From the NCBI GenBank assembly GCA_028622995.1, contig JAJQJQ010000016.1, positions 2,976,001 to 3,040,000 of the forward strand: a DNA stretch of 64,000 nt, read 5' to 3'. A program made the translations under genes and the position numbers. The notes under the pieces were generated by a model, which searched no databases, was not told where the DNA came from, and saw only the letters and a list, made by a program, of their open reading frames with translations. Each line of letters starts with the position of its first letter. Position 1 is the first letter of the stretch. Positions 35,201-48,200 of the stretch are shown piece by piece. The DNA is from Panagrolaimus kolymaensis. Taxonomy: Eukaryota > Nematoda > Chromadorea > Rhabditida > Panagrolaimidae.

Positions 35201-36484
35201 CTCCATTTGAGGCGATTCCAACAGATGCCGTGGAAACCTTTGATGGAGTTGATTGCCTTGAACCTCCTCCTCCTGCAAGGGCATTAAATGTCATTGATGC
35301 TGCCGCAGTCATAGCCGCTAAAGGTGGTGTAGGAGCCGTGGGAGAGGCGAGATTGAATTGACCAAGATTAAATGTTGCAAGGCCGTTAAAAGCTGCTGCA
35401 GCTGGATCGTTTGACGCTAATGGAGGCGATGGAGATTGTGCGATGGAATTAGGAGCTGGCGTCGTTATTGGAGTTTGATGCTAAAATAGTACTACTATTA
35501 AGAAAATGGAAAATTTGAAGAAGAAAAAAATACAATGTTATCGAAAGACTATCGTCAACAATCAATGTTTGCGGGCGCCAGCCATCTTCGTGGTCAGCGT
35601 TTCATTTCAAAGAAAAGAGTTTTCACAGCCGCTGACCCGTGGCGCGGAAATGAGCAAATAATAACAACACGTATTTGCTTGACTAACAATGCATGATTTA
35701 TTCCCTTTAGTTTTTAAAATGGTTTAATGCTTTTAAACGGCAGACAAAAAAATTGGCGACAATAGTCTCTACTTGAAAATGAATTGAAGAAAAAGAAATA
35801 AAACATTCAAGTTTTTTTTGTTCTTTCATAATTTTTTTTTTGATTGGGATGCTTCTTTATAATTGAAAGAATGATTCACTTTCATGACTCAACTCTGTTC
35901 GCTTCAATCGATTTAAGTGAGAGAAAAAAACAAACTTCTGAAAATATTGGTTGTGGAATATTTCCAGCTTGAAGCATCAAAGTTTGAAGATATTGTTGCA
36001 TCATCTCTTGATATTGATTTGGAGGTAGAAAGAAGCCTCCAGTGAAAGGATTCATTCGAAAATCTGAAGATCCATTTTGTTGATGTAAAGAAGGATCAAC
36101 TCCTCCACCCTGAGCGTTTGCGGCAGCTGCAGCAAATTGTTGAAATTGTTGTTGCATTTGTTGCATATTTGTTGGTGGAATAATTTGATTTGTTCCAGGT
36201 TGTTGTGAAATAAATGGCGTCATAAATGGATTGGCAAAAAATGGTGGAGCAGGTGATGGCACCACTCCTGGGAATGAAGAACCCGTTGTAGATGTGGAAT
36301 TAGCTAAAATTATTAATTAAATTAACTGAAAGCACTCTACTAAGTCTTTATAAATTATGTAGCTTTAAAAACTGATGTAAGTAAATTTAAAATTAGCGAA
36401 GTTTAATTTAAAAAATATATTTATCCTTACTTTTAGATGCGCCATCAGTGGTCGCTGTTGAGGAGCTCGCTAGAGGAGACTCCA
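29276..36484 (-). CDS. lin-10: LIN-10 / APBA (Mint/X11) adaptor
   Basis: Scaffold with a PTB (PID) and two PDZ domains; in worms it acts with LIN-2/LIN-7 in polarised receptor sorting (LET-23, GLR-1). The ATG at 36484 ([17 protein letters not shown]) starts a long low-complexity N-terminal half rich in Pro, Gln and Ala, spread over exons at 36.3-35.94, 35.48-35.13, 33.53-33.18, 33.0-32.91, 32.77-31.89 and 31.84-31.71 kb. The conserved core follows: PTB from [20 protein letters not shown] at about 31.1 kb to [20 protein letters not shown], then PDZ1 ([20 protein letters not shown]), PDZ2 ([11 protein letters not shown] ... [20 protein letters not shown]), and the diagnostic C-terminus [18 protein letters not shown] ending at 29276. 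A probable second promoter sits in the 1.6-kb intron. Numerous introns are 45-300 bp. The family is certain; the linkage of the 35-36 kb exons rests on phase agreement. Confidence 0.9.
33599..33644 (-). CDS. lin-10: Alternative first exon of lin-10
   Basis: An ATG at 33644 opens 46 nt ([15 protein letters not shown] plus one base) ending at a consensus GTAAGT donor. It splices in phase 1 to the exon beginning at 33533 ([14 protein letters not shown]), the same phase used by the longer upstream transcript. It would give a protein lacking the approximately 270-residue N-terminal Pro/Ala-rich part. Confidence 0.5.
33645..35125. other. Large lin-10 intron
   Basis: About 1.5 kb intron of the long transcript, and the presumed promoter region for the internal start. 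AT-rich; open frames at 34.3-34.8 kb lack codon character and look like chance. Confidence 0.4.
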
Positions 36485-39126
36485 TTTGAATGACGAATGC
36501 GTCATATAAAACCGAGAAAGCGGCTAAAAATGATTTAGATATATTATTAAAGAATAAAATAAAAATATCAAAAATTAGCCGCGATGTAAAAAAATAATTT
36601 TCTTCTTTAAAATGCAATCAATCATTTAGACAAGAAACTATTAAAATAAGGTCAATCAATAAATAAATGGACTGAATTTAAAATTATTCGAAATAGCTGG
36701 ACGCTTTCTTCAATGTCACTAAAGTCATTGTTTCATTTCCAAACAAATATAAAAAAACTCAACCCATCTCATTTCAATTCCATGCCCCAAATTCATTGGT
36801 ATTCATTTTGGAGGAAAATATGGACTCTCTATGCACGCTTTTTTGAAGCTACTACTCTCATTTCATTACAATTTTTTCTCATTTCTTTTTGCATTTAGAC
36901 TGGCAGCTGCCTGCTTGTCTGCCATTCGCAATTTTGCTATACGAGAATGGCAACAAAAAAAAGGCGGCGTTAGATGGACTCTTCAAGTGATGTCCATCAG
37001 CTTAAAACATTCTTTCCATTTTTTGTTTGGCCATTTTGAACTTGCTATCTTTCATCGATTAAGTTCAGCTTTTTTTTCAAAAAAGAACAATCATTCTTGT
37101 GTTTCAACGAAAAGTTTCTTGTTGTTTTTTCTAATCTTTAATATTAGTCCCAAGGCACACAATTTAATAATTTACAAAAGAGCAAAAAATGTATTTTAAA
37201 AACCGAAAATACATAATTGATGTGAAAATAAAATTAAAAAAAGAACGTAAAAAATTGCGCGGAAATTGGATAACTTCCGAAAGAAAGTAAGTAAGCAATA
37301 TTTTATTTTTAATTGAAGTGTGGGAAGCAAAACAAAAAACATGAGAGAGGAATGTGCCTCCGAAAATGTAAGTGTTCCTGTTTGAGTGGTGTAAGAAATA
37401 AGATTAAAAAATGTTATTTTATTTTTTGATGTTATTCAAAGATTATTGATTGAAAAAACAAAAACAAAAAACAGTAAGAAAAAAATATGGGAGGTTGTGT
37501 GTGTGACTCACAAAATGACGTTTATCAATGCTGCTTTTTGTTTTTTTTAGAAAATATAAGTAACAAAAAGAAAATGGAACGCATACATAAAAAAGAGGCT
37601 TCTTTCTTCTAAGTTTTTATTACACAAAAAAACAATTTATAATTCTTTTTAATTTTACTCTATTTTATTGAAGCTTTTCTTGTTTCAGGAAAAAGAATTT
37701 TTCCTTAAAGTGTCGTTTTTTAGGTTTTGTGACAGCTAATCTAATATTACTTATTCTCGTCTCAAACCCTTTTTTCCCATCGAAATTCATTTTCATGGAA
37801 AAAACAAAAGTGAATGAATGTGTTATGTTTTAAGATAAAGCTCAAAGTTTGGCTTTTTTGAACAAAAAAAGTTGAAGGGAAAAAGAAGGCGATAACTCAA
37901 TTTTGCAAAAATTCGAAAAAGGCAAGGAGTTTTTTAGAATTTTACCAAAGTTCAACGGAAAATAGTTGCTGAAAACACAGTAACATATAAAAAATTTAAA
38001 ATAAAAAAAAGTTCAATGTTCTCGTGTTTAATAATTAATTAAATAAAAATGATAAAACTTGAATTTTTGTTGTCAGTAATTTTAGTCAACAAAATCTTTA
38101 TTATTACTAAAGAAATATAAATTAAAGGTAACCCTTTGCAAACATAAAGATTACAACTAAACAAAATTGATTCTTTAGACATGAGGAAATGCAATAACAC
38201 ACACAATCGAAAAATATGAGCTTTACAAAGCCTGGAGAAAGAAACAAAAAAAAAAACAGAAGAAACTAACACGAATATAAATTGAAAATAGCGAAATCCG
38301 AGAAGAAGTAGCTTTCAAGGATCAGCTTTCTTTTTTTCCTTCCCTCAAACACGTGAGTACTCGGAAATTAGGCACAAAAAAAAGAGTAAAAAATTGAAAA
38401 TAAATAGAAAGGGGAACCATTTTTGATTAGATTGATTTGATATAATTTATCTTATAATATCTCTTTCGACATTATATTCAAGATTTTAAGAAAATTGCGG
38501 TTTTGTTGCAATAATTTTTAATTTAAAAAATGATAAATAATAAAAATAAATGCTAAGGATTCCATTTATCCTGAAAATAAAAGGGAAAATAATAAAAAAG
38601 CCTAAGGGAGAAAAAGCACCATAAGAAGAAAAAATTGAAGCTAACATTTGTGTTTGCGTGCGTGTGACAAAATGACGAACGAACGGGAAAACTTCCTGCC
38701 ATGGCTTTTTTAGAATTGCGGGTTTTTTTTTAATGCGTTGTTCGTGACTGCTTTTGCTTCTTCTTTCGGGAGAAAGTATGTATGTAAAATGAAAAAAGTG
38801 CGTCGCTGCGCAAAAAAAAAATTTAACAGAAAAAGCCATACATATTCAATATTGATTTTGATGAGAGAGACAGAGAGATAGAAACGTCGAGGAGAGTAGC
38901 TGCAGCTCCCTTAGGCGGCAACATATAAACATTGAAAGACGAACAAGGATGCATGCAAAATGCATCGAATATTTCATACGAGTAATGTTTATAAATGTTT
39001 TTGCTTTTGACACAAAAAAATATATATATGTATTTGCTTTAAGCGTTTTTTGTTATGTTTATTTAGCCGTTACTTTTACTTGTTTGACATATCTCATTGT
39101 TTAAAAAAAAGAATTGTAAGCTTAAA
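36485..39126. other. Largest intergenic interval (lin-10 / mau-2 divergent promoters)
   Basis: About 2.6 kb between head-to-head starts. AT-rich, with TTTCCGCGCAAT-like (37236-37247, minus strand) and purine-rich GAGAGAGACAGAGAGA (about 38862) patches. No coding exon, tRNA or repeat family could be supported. Confidence 0.35.
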
Positions 39127-41713
39127 ATGAATTCAAACACGCAACAATGGAATACCAATCAGCCGCAACAAGAGAGTCAAACATCCGATACTTCACAACT
39201 TCAACAACATATGACTCCACAAATGCGTGAAGATACAGCAGCAATTTCATTTTTAGCCATGGCCGAAAAATTTCGTAGTAGCGATCCACCACTTTATAAA
39301 GCTGCAGCAAAATGCTTATTTGTGAGTTTAATCAATTACAAAAAAGATAAATTCAAATTAAGCTCCTGTCTTTCAGGCAGCAACGAAAACTCAAGCAGGT
39401 CCATTGATAAAAGCTTACGTACATTTTAATCTTGGGAAATTACTTCATAATTATACTCGAAATATAACTAGAGCTAAAACAGAGCTACAAAATGCTGTAA
39501 ATATCTTTATTAATCAATTTAAAATGAAAATTAAATCAATATTTTTTTTAGCATCTAATGTTTAAAGAGCTTGGAATAAGTTATGAATTAAATCGCCTTC
39601 AATGCGCTTGTTTGATTGCTGAATGTGCTTTAGCTTTGCAAGATACTGAATGCATTTTACCATTGCTTCAAGCGGAAGCCCAATTTACTCGAAAACATCC
39701 AAAAATTCATGCAAAAGCTTTGATGCTTTGTGTTGAAGCTCTTTCAAACTCAGATCCGAATATGGCTTTAGAAATTTCAGAAATGGGTCAAAGATATTTT
39801 AAAGATTTGGGTCAAAGAGTTATGGAATGTTATTTTCAATTGGTTAAAAGTTTAGTAAGTTAGCGTGTCCAAGATTAAGGTGATAAAAATTGATGAATTT
39901 TTAGTTATATGCTCGAATGCCAGGGAAAGAAGAACAACTTGGAATATCTGTAACCGAATTGGGTGTAATGTTAAACAACATTCAAACGGTTCCAAACATA
40001 AATGATATGAGAGCTTTTTGTTATACAATTCAATTGAGTTATTTCTTATCCGTTGGAATGGTTAGTTTTTTTTTTAAATTAAAAATGTTTTACAATTAAA
40101 TATTTTTAAAGATAATCCATTCAAAACGTTGTCTTCGCGAACTTCAAGTTATAGTACAAAATAAGGGGAAAGATGGTGAGGAAGATGAAAAAGATCAAAC
40201 TCCAGGATTTCATTGGCTTCGAAAGGAGCTTTTAACAGGTCTCACATATGTTCTCACATCGCTTTGGAGTATACAAAGTGGCCAATTTGATAAAGCTGAA
40301 AAATATTATAATAATTCTATGATGCATTTGGGAGAATTAAATGCGACTATGCGAAAACCAAATAAATGGGGAATTGTCGAAAGAAGGCATGAGAGACTCA
40401 TTGCTCACCTTCATTTTGCCCTTCATGATGGAATGGCACAAATGTATTTGATTAAAGCTAAACCTGAAAAAGTTTTTGAAATGGTATTTATTGAGGATTA
40501 TGAATTTAGTTAAATTAAAACTAAACTTTTAGGCAAATCAAATGTATCGAGCTCTTCGAGTAGTTCCAAAAGATCTCAAAATGTTTGAAGGTCAACTTCA
40601 TTTTGTAATGGTAAGATCAGAAAAAATTATCAGAATTAAAACTTCCATAATTAAAGAATAGAATTAGGAATATAAATTTTATGAAATTATGATAAGCTAA
40701 GCAAAATTATGATCAGCTAATTTTAAAATAATCTTTTTGCAAAACCGAAAAAAAGGTTTATTACAATTACAATGTCTTTGAAAAATAACAACAAATAATG
40801 TTTTGCTTTTCATTCAACACAAATTTTTTAGGGTTTATATTTCCAATATATGCGCTTTGAAGAAGCATCAGAAGACCAATACAAAGCTATCCTTACGGTA
40901 TCTAATTTTTCCCATCTCTTTTGAAAATCAATATTTTTATTTTTACTTTTTAGACCACAGATGATTATGATCTCATAGTCCTTTCAAAACTTTCTCTTTG
41001 TATGATTTATCTTTTAAAAGGAAAAGAAAAAGAATTTTATGAACAATTTGAAACGGCTCGATTTGAAAAAATAAAATCTTCTTCAATGACTTGTCAAACA
41101 GTTTCACATTTTATTGCGGCATTGCATTCATATGTTCATGGAAGAATACAAGAATGCCGGTGAGTTATCAATTGATTTTTTAGCTTTTTTTAAGCGATAA
41201 ATTTATTTGAAGGAATCACGCCGTTGATGCAGTGTCCAAATGTCAAGAACGAGATATATTAAGAATTCAAGCAACGAGCATGTTATTAATCGCTCGAAGT
41301 TTTGGCTGTCGCGACGCTGATTCTGTTATAGCTGGACGAAGTTGGGCCACTCGAACTAATGATGTAAACCTTCAAGCATGGGCAAATCGAATGATTTTAG
41401 GTACATTCTTTCATTTTTTTAAGTTACGATGTCTTACTGCTTATATTATTGTAGAATATTATGAACATAGGATTAAAGATGAAAACAATCCTAATTTAAG
41501 CGAAGAAGCTCGACCCTTCGTTGAATCATTGCAAGAAATTGAAGACCAAGTTGAAGGCGGTCGAAAGAATGCTGAAGGTTTACCATTTCCCAAATTTGCA
41601 ACGGTTTGTTTCTTTCTATTTTTAAAGCAAAGAAAATCCAATTAAAAATGTGCTTTTTTTAGATGACTAATTATTTCACAGAACTTTCTCAATGGAATGG
41701 AAACATTATTTGA
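39127..41713 (+). CDS. mau-2: MAU2/SCC4 cohesin loading factor
   Basis: Partner of NIPBL/SCC2 (PQN-85 in worms) that loads cohesin on chromatin; the gene was also found through neuronal migration defects. About ten exons with introns of 45-230 bp: 39127-39319, 39378-39496, 39551-39855, 39904-40060 and onward to 41713. The start MNSNTQQWNTNQPQQ is a Gln-rich leader. The rest is an alpha-solenoid of TPR-like helices: AAISFLAMAEKFRSSDPPLY, YVHFNLGKLLHNYTRNITRA, FKELGISYELNRLQCACLIA, HWLRKELLTGLTYVLTSLWS, RLIAHLHFALHDGMAQMYL and the C-terminal SWATRTNDVNLQAWANRMIL. It ends LSQWNGNII. Length (about 600 residues) fits the family. Its stop lies 30 bp from the stop of the convergent insulin-like gene. 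Confidence 0.9.
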
Positions 41714-41743
41714 ATCCTTTTTTAGTAAAAATAAAAAACATTT

Positions 41744-42709
41744 TTATTTATCAAAATCTGAATTACACAATTCTGCAAGATTCAAAAAATCGCACCCATA
41801 GCTACAACATTTTTGTTCGATCTGAATTCGTTTAGTTTCCCAACTGCTTAAATCGTTTTCAGGAGTTCGTTGAAAGCCTAAAAAAATTCATTAAATGTTT
41901 TAGAGATTTTTTTCTTCTTCATGGAAATGACACAATTAATTTAAAAAAATAGATGCAGGGCCAAAGTTTGTGACATTTTTCTGTGAATTTCATCATTTAA
42001 TGGAAAGAGGAAAAAGACACATACCAAAGATTCCTTTTCGATTAAAGCCACAAACAAGGAACAAAGCATTTTGAAATGATCGACCTCCGGGTGGACAAAG
42101 TTGTAAATTACTTTGGCGGCCTAAAACATTATTAAAAAAAATAAATAAATACTATGATGGCACACCAACATATATATAGCTGCCAAATAAGCGAAACAAA
42201 AAGGCCAAAAAACAGTAGCTTTATATTTTATTATTTTTGATATCGAAACTTTCAAAAGGTTGTTGGGAACATTCCTAATTAAATTGTTTATATTGGGTTT
42301 GTTTTCTCTATCTTTTTTTCATCTAAATTAATTTGTGCTTAAAAAATAAAACGCGAAGCTACAATATTAATATAAGGTTCTTAAACAATAAATAATTTCA
42401 GCAATTTTTAATTTTCCTAAAAAAATTAAAAGAGCACATGATGGATAAATTTTTCTAATTCCTTTATTTCTACAGTATGTATTTCCCCCAAAAATTCTTA
42501 TTTAAAACCCATAAAATTGTTTGCTAAATGGATTTTGGCGAAACAAATTTAATTTTATTAGCATATGAATTAACAGAGAAAGCTAATTTTTTTTGTAATA
42601 TTTATTGTTATATGCTTGCTTGCTTACCTGCAGAACTTATGACAATACCAGCACAAAAATTAAATAATAATAATGAACTTCCAAGAAATAAAATAACCAA
42701 ATATTTCAT
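41744..42709 (-). CDS. Insulin-like peptide precursor
   Basis: Secreted insulin/relaxin superfamily hormone, presumably a DAF-2-type receptor ligand. Three exons too short to stand out: 42709-42628, 42120-42025 and 41877-41744; phases agree (1 then 1) and the total is 103 codons plus stop. Exon 1 is a signal peptide (MKYLVILFLGSSLLLFNFCA). The B chain is RQSNLQLCPPGGRSFQNALF then LVCGFNRK. A linker GIFGFQRTPENDLSSWET ends in the dibasic KR. The A chain IQIEQKCCSYGCDFLNLAEL then CNSDFDK has the canonical CC-x3-C-x8-C pattern. Six cysteines in all, so three disulfides as in vertebrate insulin, with a removable C-peptide. The B-chain cysteines are 14 residues apart rather than the usual 11, through a PPGG insert. 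Nematodes have large ins families; I cannot assign orthology. Confidence 0.88.
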
Positions 42710-43542
42710 ACTTTTTAGAAAATATAAATTTAAAGATAACTATTTTCTTTTCAAACAAAAACAGTAAAGTATTATTCTTTTTAAATGGAAAAAAAGATTT
42801 TTTTTCTTTTGTGCCGTTTTTGGAAAATAAAGAACTTGAAGGCGGAGTTTATGAAGAAATTAGAGTGAGTAGGAGGAGGTGTTTTTGAAGGAAGTGAAGG
42901 AAGAAAGAAAGAATTTTTTAAACTTTAATAGCCTCTCTTCACTAATACCACTCGAATTGAATATTCTGGGCTGAAAATAGGTGAGAATAGTAAAGACCTA
43001 TCAACAAAAAACCAAGTAAAAAAAATAGGAAAGATAATTTTATATGCGAATTTTGCAAAATGGAATCCATGCATTTTTAACATTCACACGTGTAAAGAAA
43101 AGGCGCCATCGATTTACATTGAAACTAAGCTCAAAGAGAACAAAATAAAATGATGATGAAGAAACTTAAAAATGTTGCAAAAAAAAAAGAACTACAAAAT
43201 ACTTTTAAATTATTTTTTAACAAAAATTAATCCCAAGAGAAAGCTATTTTTTTCTTTGGTTCACGTACAACACACACATTTAAAACTCTCCACCTCTACT
43301 AACAACATTGACGGCTTTTGACTATATTATCATTTTTTTAAATTTTTACCAAATAAAAAACCCAACGACACACATATCATCGTTTATGTAAGTTTTCATC
43401 AAATTTCAAACTATTTTTTCATATGATATTTATTGATGGAAGTTTTTTATTACATACATACAAAAAAAATCATACATAGGTACAAAATGGTTATAAAAGT
43501 ATACGGTAAATTTTCATTGTTTAGTTATGATTTCAGATGTTA
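42710..43542. other. Intergenic, insulin-like gene promoter side
   Basis: About 830 bp of AT-rich DNA with a GGCGCC at 43102-43107 and runs of A and T. No gene recognised. Confidence 0.35.
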
Positions 43543-45091
43543 TCATGGTTTCGGAATTAATAATGCAGCATTTGAAATTTTATATTGATCTTGAGCTACT
43601 TTCGATATTTGTATAAGAATGCGTTGATCTCGAATCACATCACCCCATCTCCAAGAAGAATGACAACGAGAACATCGGCCTTCAATTGGAACCAAAACAT
43701 TTTCAAATTCCTTTGATTGCTTCATAGCATGTTCAGCTAAACATCGAGTATGATAATGAGAGTTGCAAATTTTAAATTGAAGACAACGAACAAATTGGCT
43801 TAACTAAAATGATTAAAATTTAAAAAATGGTTAAAAGTTTTTCTTAAACTTACAGCAGTAATGGGTTGATTACAAATAACACAAGATTGTACTTTTTGAT
43901 AAGCGTCAGGATCTTTTGAAACATTTTCTGTCGTTTTCTCAATAAGTCCAAATTTTTTAACCATATGAGATGGTGGTAAAATATCAGTTGGAAATGGTAA
44001 TTCAGCCGATGGTAGCAACCACCGAAAAGTTAATGCTAATCGTTTCCAAGGATCTGAATTGAGCATATGACAGACGATTCGTAAACGAAATGCAAATTGA
44101 GATTCTTTTGGAGATTTTTTAAGTTCAACATCCCTAAAAAGACGGTTAATTTACCATATTTTTTCAATGCCTCTTTCTTTATTAAATTTACCTTAATCTA
44201 CGTGATTTATCTGGATTTTGCCATGCCCATTCAAAACGAAGTGCCGAAACAGAATTTGGAAATCCATGAACAATACAAACCTAAAATGTGTTTCAATCTT
44301 TTAAGTAAATTTAAAAATAAAATAGCAAACCATGTCCCATGGTCCACGATTATCTGTTTTCTTAGCTCCACCAGCTTGTTGTCCACTATTGTGTTGTCGA
44401 ATTCGTCGATTTGGATCCACAGTATAACCAATATAGCATCGATTCTGTAAAATAAATAAATGTAAATTACATTCAAAAATAAAATCAAAGCAAAGATTTT
44501 TGAAAAAAAGATGCAATAAAAAAATTACCTTGTAATTACGAATCGGAGATCTGCTAATCAAACAATAAACTCCAAAAAATTCATGTTCGATTGTTGAAAT
44601 TGTATTTGTTTTGGTTTGTTTGGTTCCAAAAATCTAAAAGATATAATGAATTAATTAACAGCTAAATGTTAATACTTTTAAAACACCAAAGAAATTTCTT
44701 GGTATTGGATTATTTCGTTAAATGCTATTTCCATTATTATAAATATACTTACTTCATCGTCAAGTTCACTGAATAGAATATTTTCTGGAATGCTGAGCTT
44801 TGATTCTTTTGGTTTTGAAAATGTTGTAGGATCGTCTAAATTAATCGAAGGAGGGCGCTTTGCAAAGACAGGAGAATCAATTAAATCAATAACAGGAACA
44901 TCCTTTTTTGTCGGACTATCAAAAGATTTGTCAAGTTCAGGCATTCCAGATGAAAGACGTTGCCATTTTTTCGGTGATCTGTGAATGGAAGTGGAAGGTT
45001 GTGATTCTTCAATGAATGAACGCTCTTGTGATCCTCCTTGAGTATACATAAAGCCATCGTCACCATAATTAAAGTCTTCGTGATCATCCAT
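43543..45091 (-). CDS. slx-1: SLX1 structure-specific endonuclease subunit
   Basis: Nuclease that cuts Holliday junctions and flaps together with SLX4; nuclear. Exons run about 45091-44756, 44633-44530, about 44444-44332, about 44279-44193, about 44133-43856 and about 43802-43543. A roughly 110-residue acidic, Ser-rich N-terminal extension ([15 protein letters not shown]) precedes the GIY-YIG domain: [32 protein letters not shown] with catalytic Tyr/Arg, [35 protein letters not shown]. The C-terminal RING/PHD-like zinc domain has [22 protein letters not shown], and [18 protein letters not shown]. All catalytic landmarks are present. It starts 169 bp after the NUP160 stop on the same strand, a spacing compatible with an operon. 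Confidence 0.92.
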
Positions 45092-45260
45092 CTTTAAACA
45101 AGGATAAACGATTTTACATAGTTAAAAACAGAACAAAAATAATCATGTGGAAGATCCTTTTTTTATACTTAGTTAGTTAGGTACGATAAATTTATGTCAA
45201 ACAAATTTTATTTTAAACCATAACAAGGTAAGAATACAAACAAATAGAGATCACTAAAAA

Positions 45261-48200
45261 TTAATGAAACATAGAAGCAGCTTTAGTAAATTTAGAGTAA
45301 ACATCAAGTATGTTGTGAACTTTGATTTTAACACCAAGAATTCGATCCTTTAAATGTGATTCATCAGCGTTCGTTTCAGCTTTAACAAGAAGTTGTTCAA
45401 TTTGAGTAAAGGGAATCGAGATATTATAATTTTCTTGTTCTCTGTTGACGACCTTCATTTGTTGATCCAAGTATTTGTCGAGAAGATCAAAAGCGGCATC
45501 ATATTCATGATATTCAACATAACAATAAAGTAAATCATCGAAATTATTTTCCTAGAAAAACAAAGAAGATAAATGATAAGTAAGAGCTAAAAACTTACAG
45601 TATAAAGTTCACGTAACCAAATAGGAAGAGGTTTAGAGTATTCAAGAATTTTATGAGCAACTACCCTGATAATCTTAGTGTTGGTTTTATCAAGTTGTAA
45701 AGCGTACTTCAAGTAACCATGTAAAATTTTCCAATGAGGTTTCATCGTTCTGAAAATACAATTAATTATTAAAACAAACGATTAATAAATAAACTTACGG
45801 TGGTTGAGAATTATCCACAAATTGTCGATTAGTTACAACCCATTCAGGCATAGCAGTATTAGGACAAACTTGAGCACGTCGAATTTCTTTTGTTAATTCA
45901 CCAAGTTCGTCTGAATATTTACTGAGCCGAGCTTCCAATTCCAAATGATCTTGTTCTTCTTCATGATCAATACGAACACATTCATAAGATACGGATTCTA
46001 ATAAGTTGTAAACTTCTAAATTGAATGTTCGCAAAATGGTAAACGCATAATCAAATAGTTTGTATTGAATTGATTCAGCGACAATTTCATCAGGCTCTGT
46101 TGGTGGATTTCGAAGATTTTCATATTTTTCAAGTAAATGAAGACGAGTTTCAGCTTTCAAATGTTCTCGGCGAAGATACTCAGCAGTAATAATGATACCT
46201 TCAACAGCTGGACTCCTTTCCCCACGTATAATAACTTTGTAATCTTGATTTGCGAGGCTTGGTGGTGAAACTTCAATGGGATACATTTGACGCATAATAG
46301 ATTGTTGAGGCGTTCCATTTGGTTGAGGAGGAATTCCAATAAGTTCAAAAGCTAATCCCTCTACAGGATCGATACATTGAACCGCACCTACAGCAGATGC
46401 TAACACACAGCAACGTTTTTCAAGAATGGCTTTAGTTTGAGCTTCAGTTGAAAGTCGAAAAGAATAATAAATGTACAGTCTTGCAGCAGAAGCATACATG
46501 AACCGAAGAATGTAGAAAGAAAATGCAACTTGATACACAGGAGCATCCCATTTTAAGAAAGAAGCCAAACATTCTTGTTCCAAAATTTCAGCTACAGTAC
46601 TAACCAAATCACCATAATTAAGAAGAATAATATTTCTGTGTTCGTTTTTGACAAGCATGGAAGAAATCAATTCTCTAACACAACGAACTTTTTCATCCAT
46701 ACTAGAGTTTTTACGAACCATCATAACAGCTTCAGCGAAATCATTCATATTGAGATGAAGTTTAAACAAATCCGTATAAGATTTTGATAAAACTTGCTCA
46801 TCAGAATTTGAATTAGACATAATAAGTTTTCCAATACGAAGAGCATATTTTGGACCATTATAAATACGAAAGTAATCCATTACAAGCTTCAAGTATTCAG
46901 AGATAGAATGGTTTCTTGCTCGATTATTTTCAACTTTTTCATTTGAAAGTTTCGAAATTGCTATGTTCAATGCATCGTCGTAACCTCTAATGCTTTGAAG
47001 GACATCGTTAAAAGCTTCAAAGGCGCGATCATGATCACCTTGAATACAGTACGCAATACCTTGATAAAACCGGAAAGCATTTGCAAGTTCAGAGATAAAA
47101 GGTTCATTATCATAGCAATAGGCCTAAAAGAAAACGTTTAATAGTATTAAAAGTAAAGTCAAAATGACATACGCTTAAAGCTTCGGCATAACCCTTTTCA
47201 GCCAAGAAGAATGGTAGAGCAAGTAAAGTTGATTCAGGCCATAAACACACTATTGAACCATCGATAACTTCTCGAACCAATCTTGTATAATCTGATTCAG
47301 ATTCAATAAGTGGTTTAGCCTCAGAGCTACTACTCGAGCTTTCATCCTCGTCAGCAGTTGAATGAGCCGTATAAGTATCCAACCGTTTCACAGAAGAACC
47401 AAGTTGGAATAAAGCTTGCCCAATAGTGAGTCTATGAGAACCATCTTCAGAAAGTCGATGATGTTGTTTTGTGAGACGATATGATAAGGATGACCACATT
47501 ATACGGTAATTGTTTGAGATTTGGAGGATGGTACTATCATGAGTATGTGTGATTGATTCCCATCGATCATGTGAAGAGATTCGATCCTGAAGATTAATAG
47601 TTTTTTTTAAAGTACTTATAAAGATTACTTACATGTATGGTTAGTTTTGCCAAAAGCTTGGTAACTCCCATAATAAGATTAGCAAACTTGAACCTTCTTA
47701 AAAGCCGATGTCGAAGTAAAATAGATAAAAAGCCGGCGGTGAATGAAGCTTTGACACAGGCACTTCGAACAGGAGTTACTATAAAAAAGAGTAAAAAAAT
47801 TTTAAATTATGGTAAAGAACTTACGATTAACATCGTCAATCGGAGAATGTTCAGCAAATCGCCTAATAATCAGGCATAAGTTATCAATATTGTCGTTAAA
47901 ATCATTTAATAACATAAGTTGTTCATCTTTAGTGAAAGCATTGTTTACATTCTAAAAATATATTTTGTAAATAATTATTTAAAAAAATAAACAAACGTTA
48001 TCATTTTTAGAGAATTTATTTGCTGCTACGAAACATCGATGTAAAGCATCCGATTTTGAATCAAATCTAATAATTGTCTTCATTTGGGCATCGCCCCGTT
48101 GATAAATGGTAAATCGACATTGTTGAACAACTCCAACAAGATCAAGAGATGGTGAGCTCCAAATGCCTAAAGGTTGTAAGCCAGCTTCTTGAAATTCGTC

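Noticed and set aside
47637..47879. Plus-strand frame inside the NUP160 gene
   Set aside because: Antisense to NUP160 exons and an intron; no independent support.
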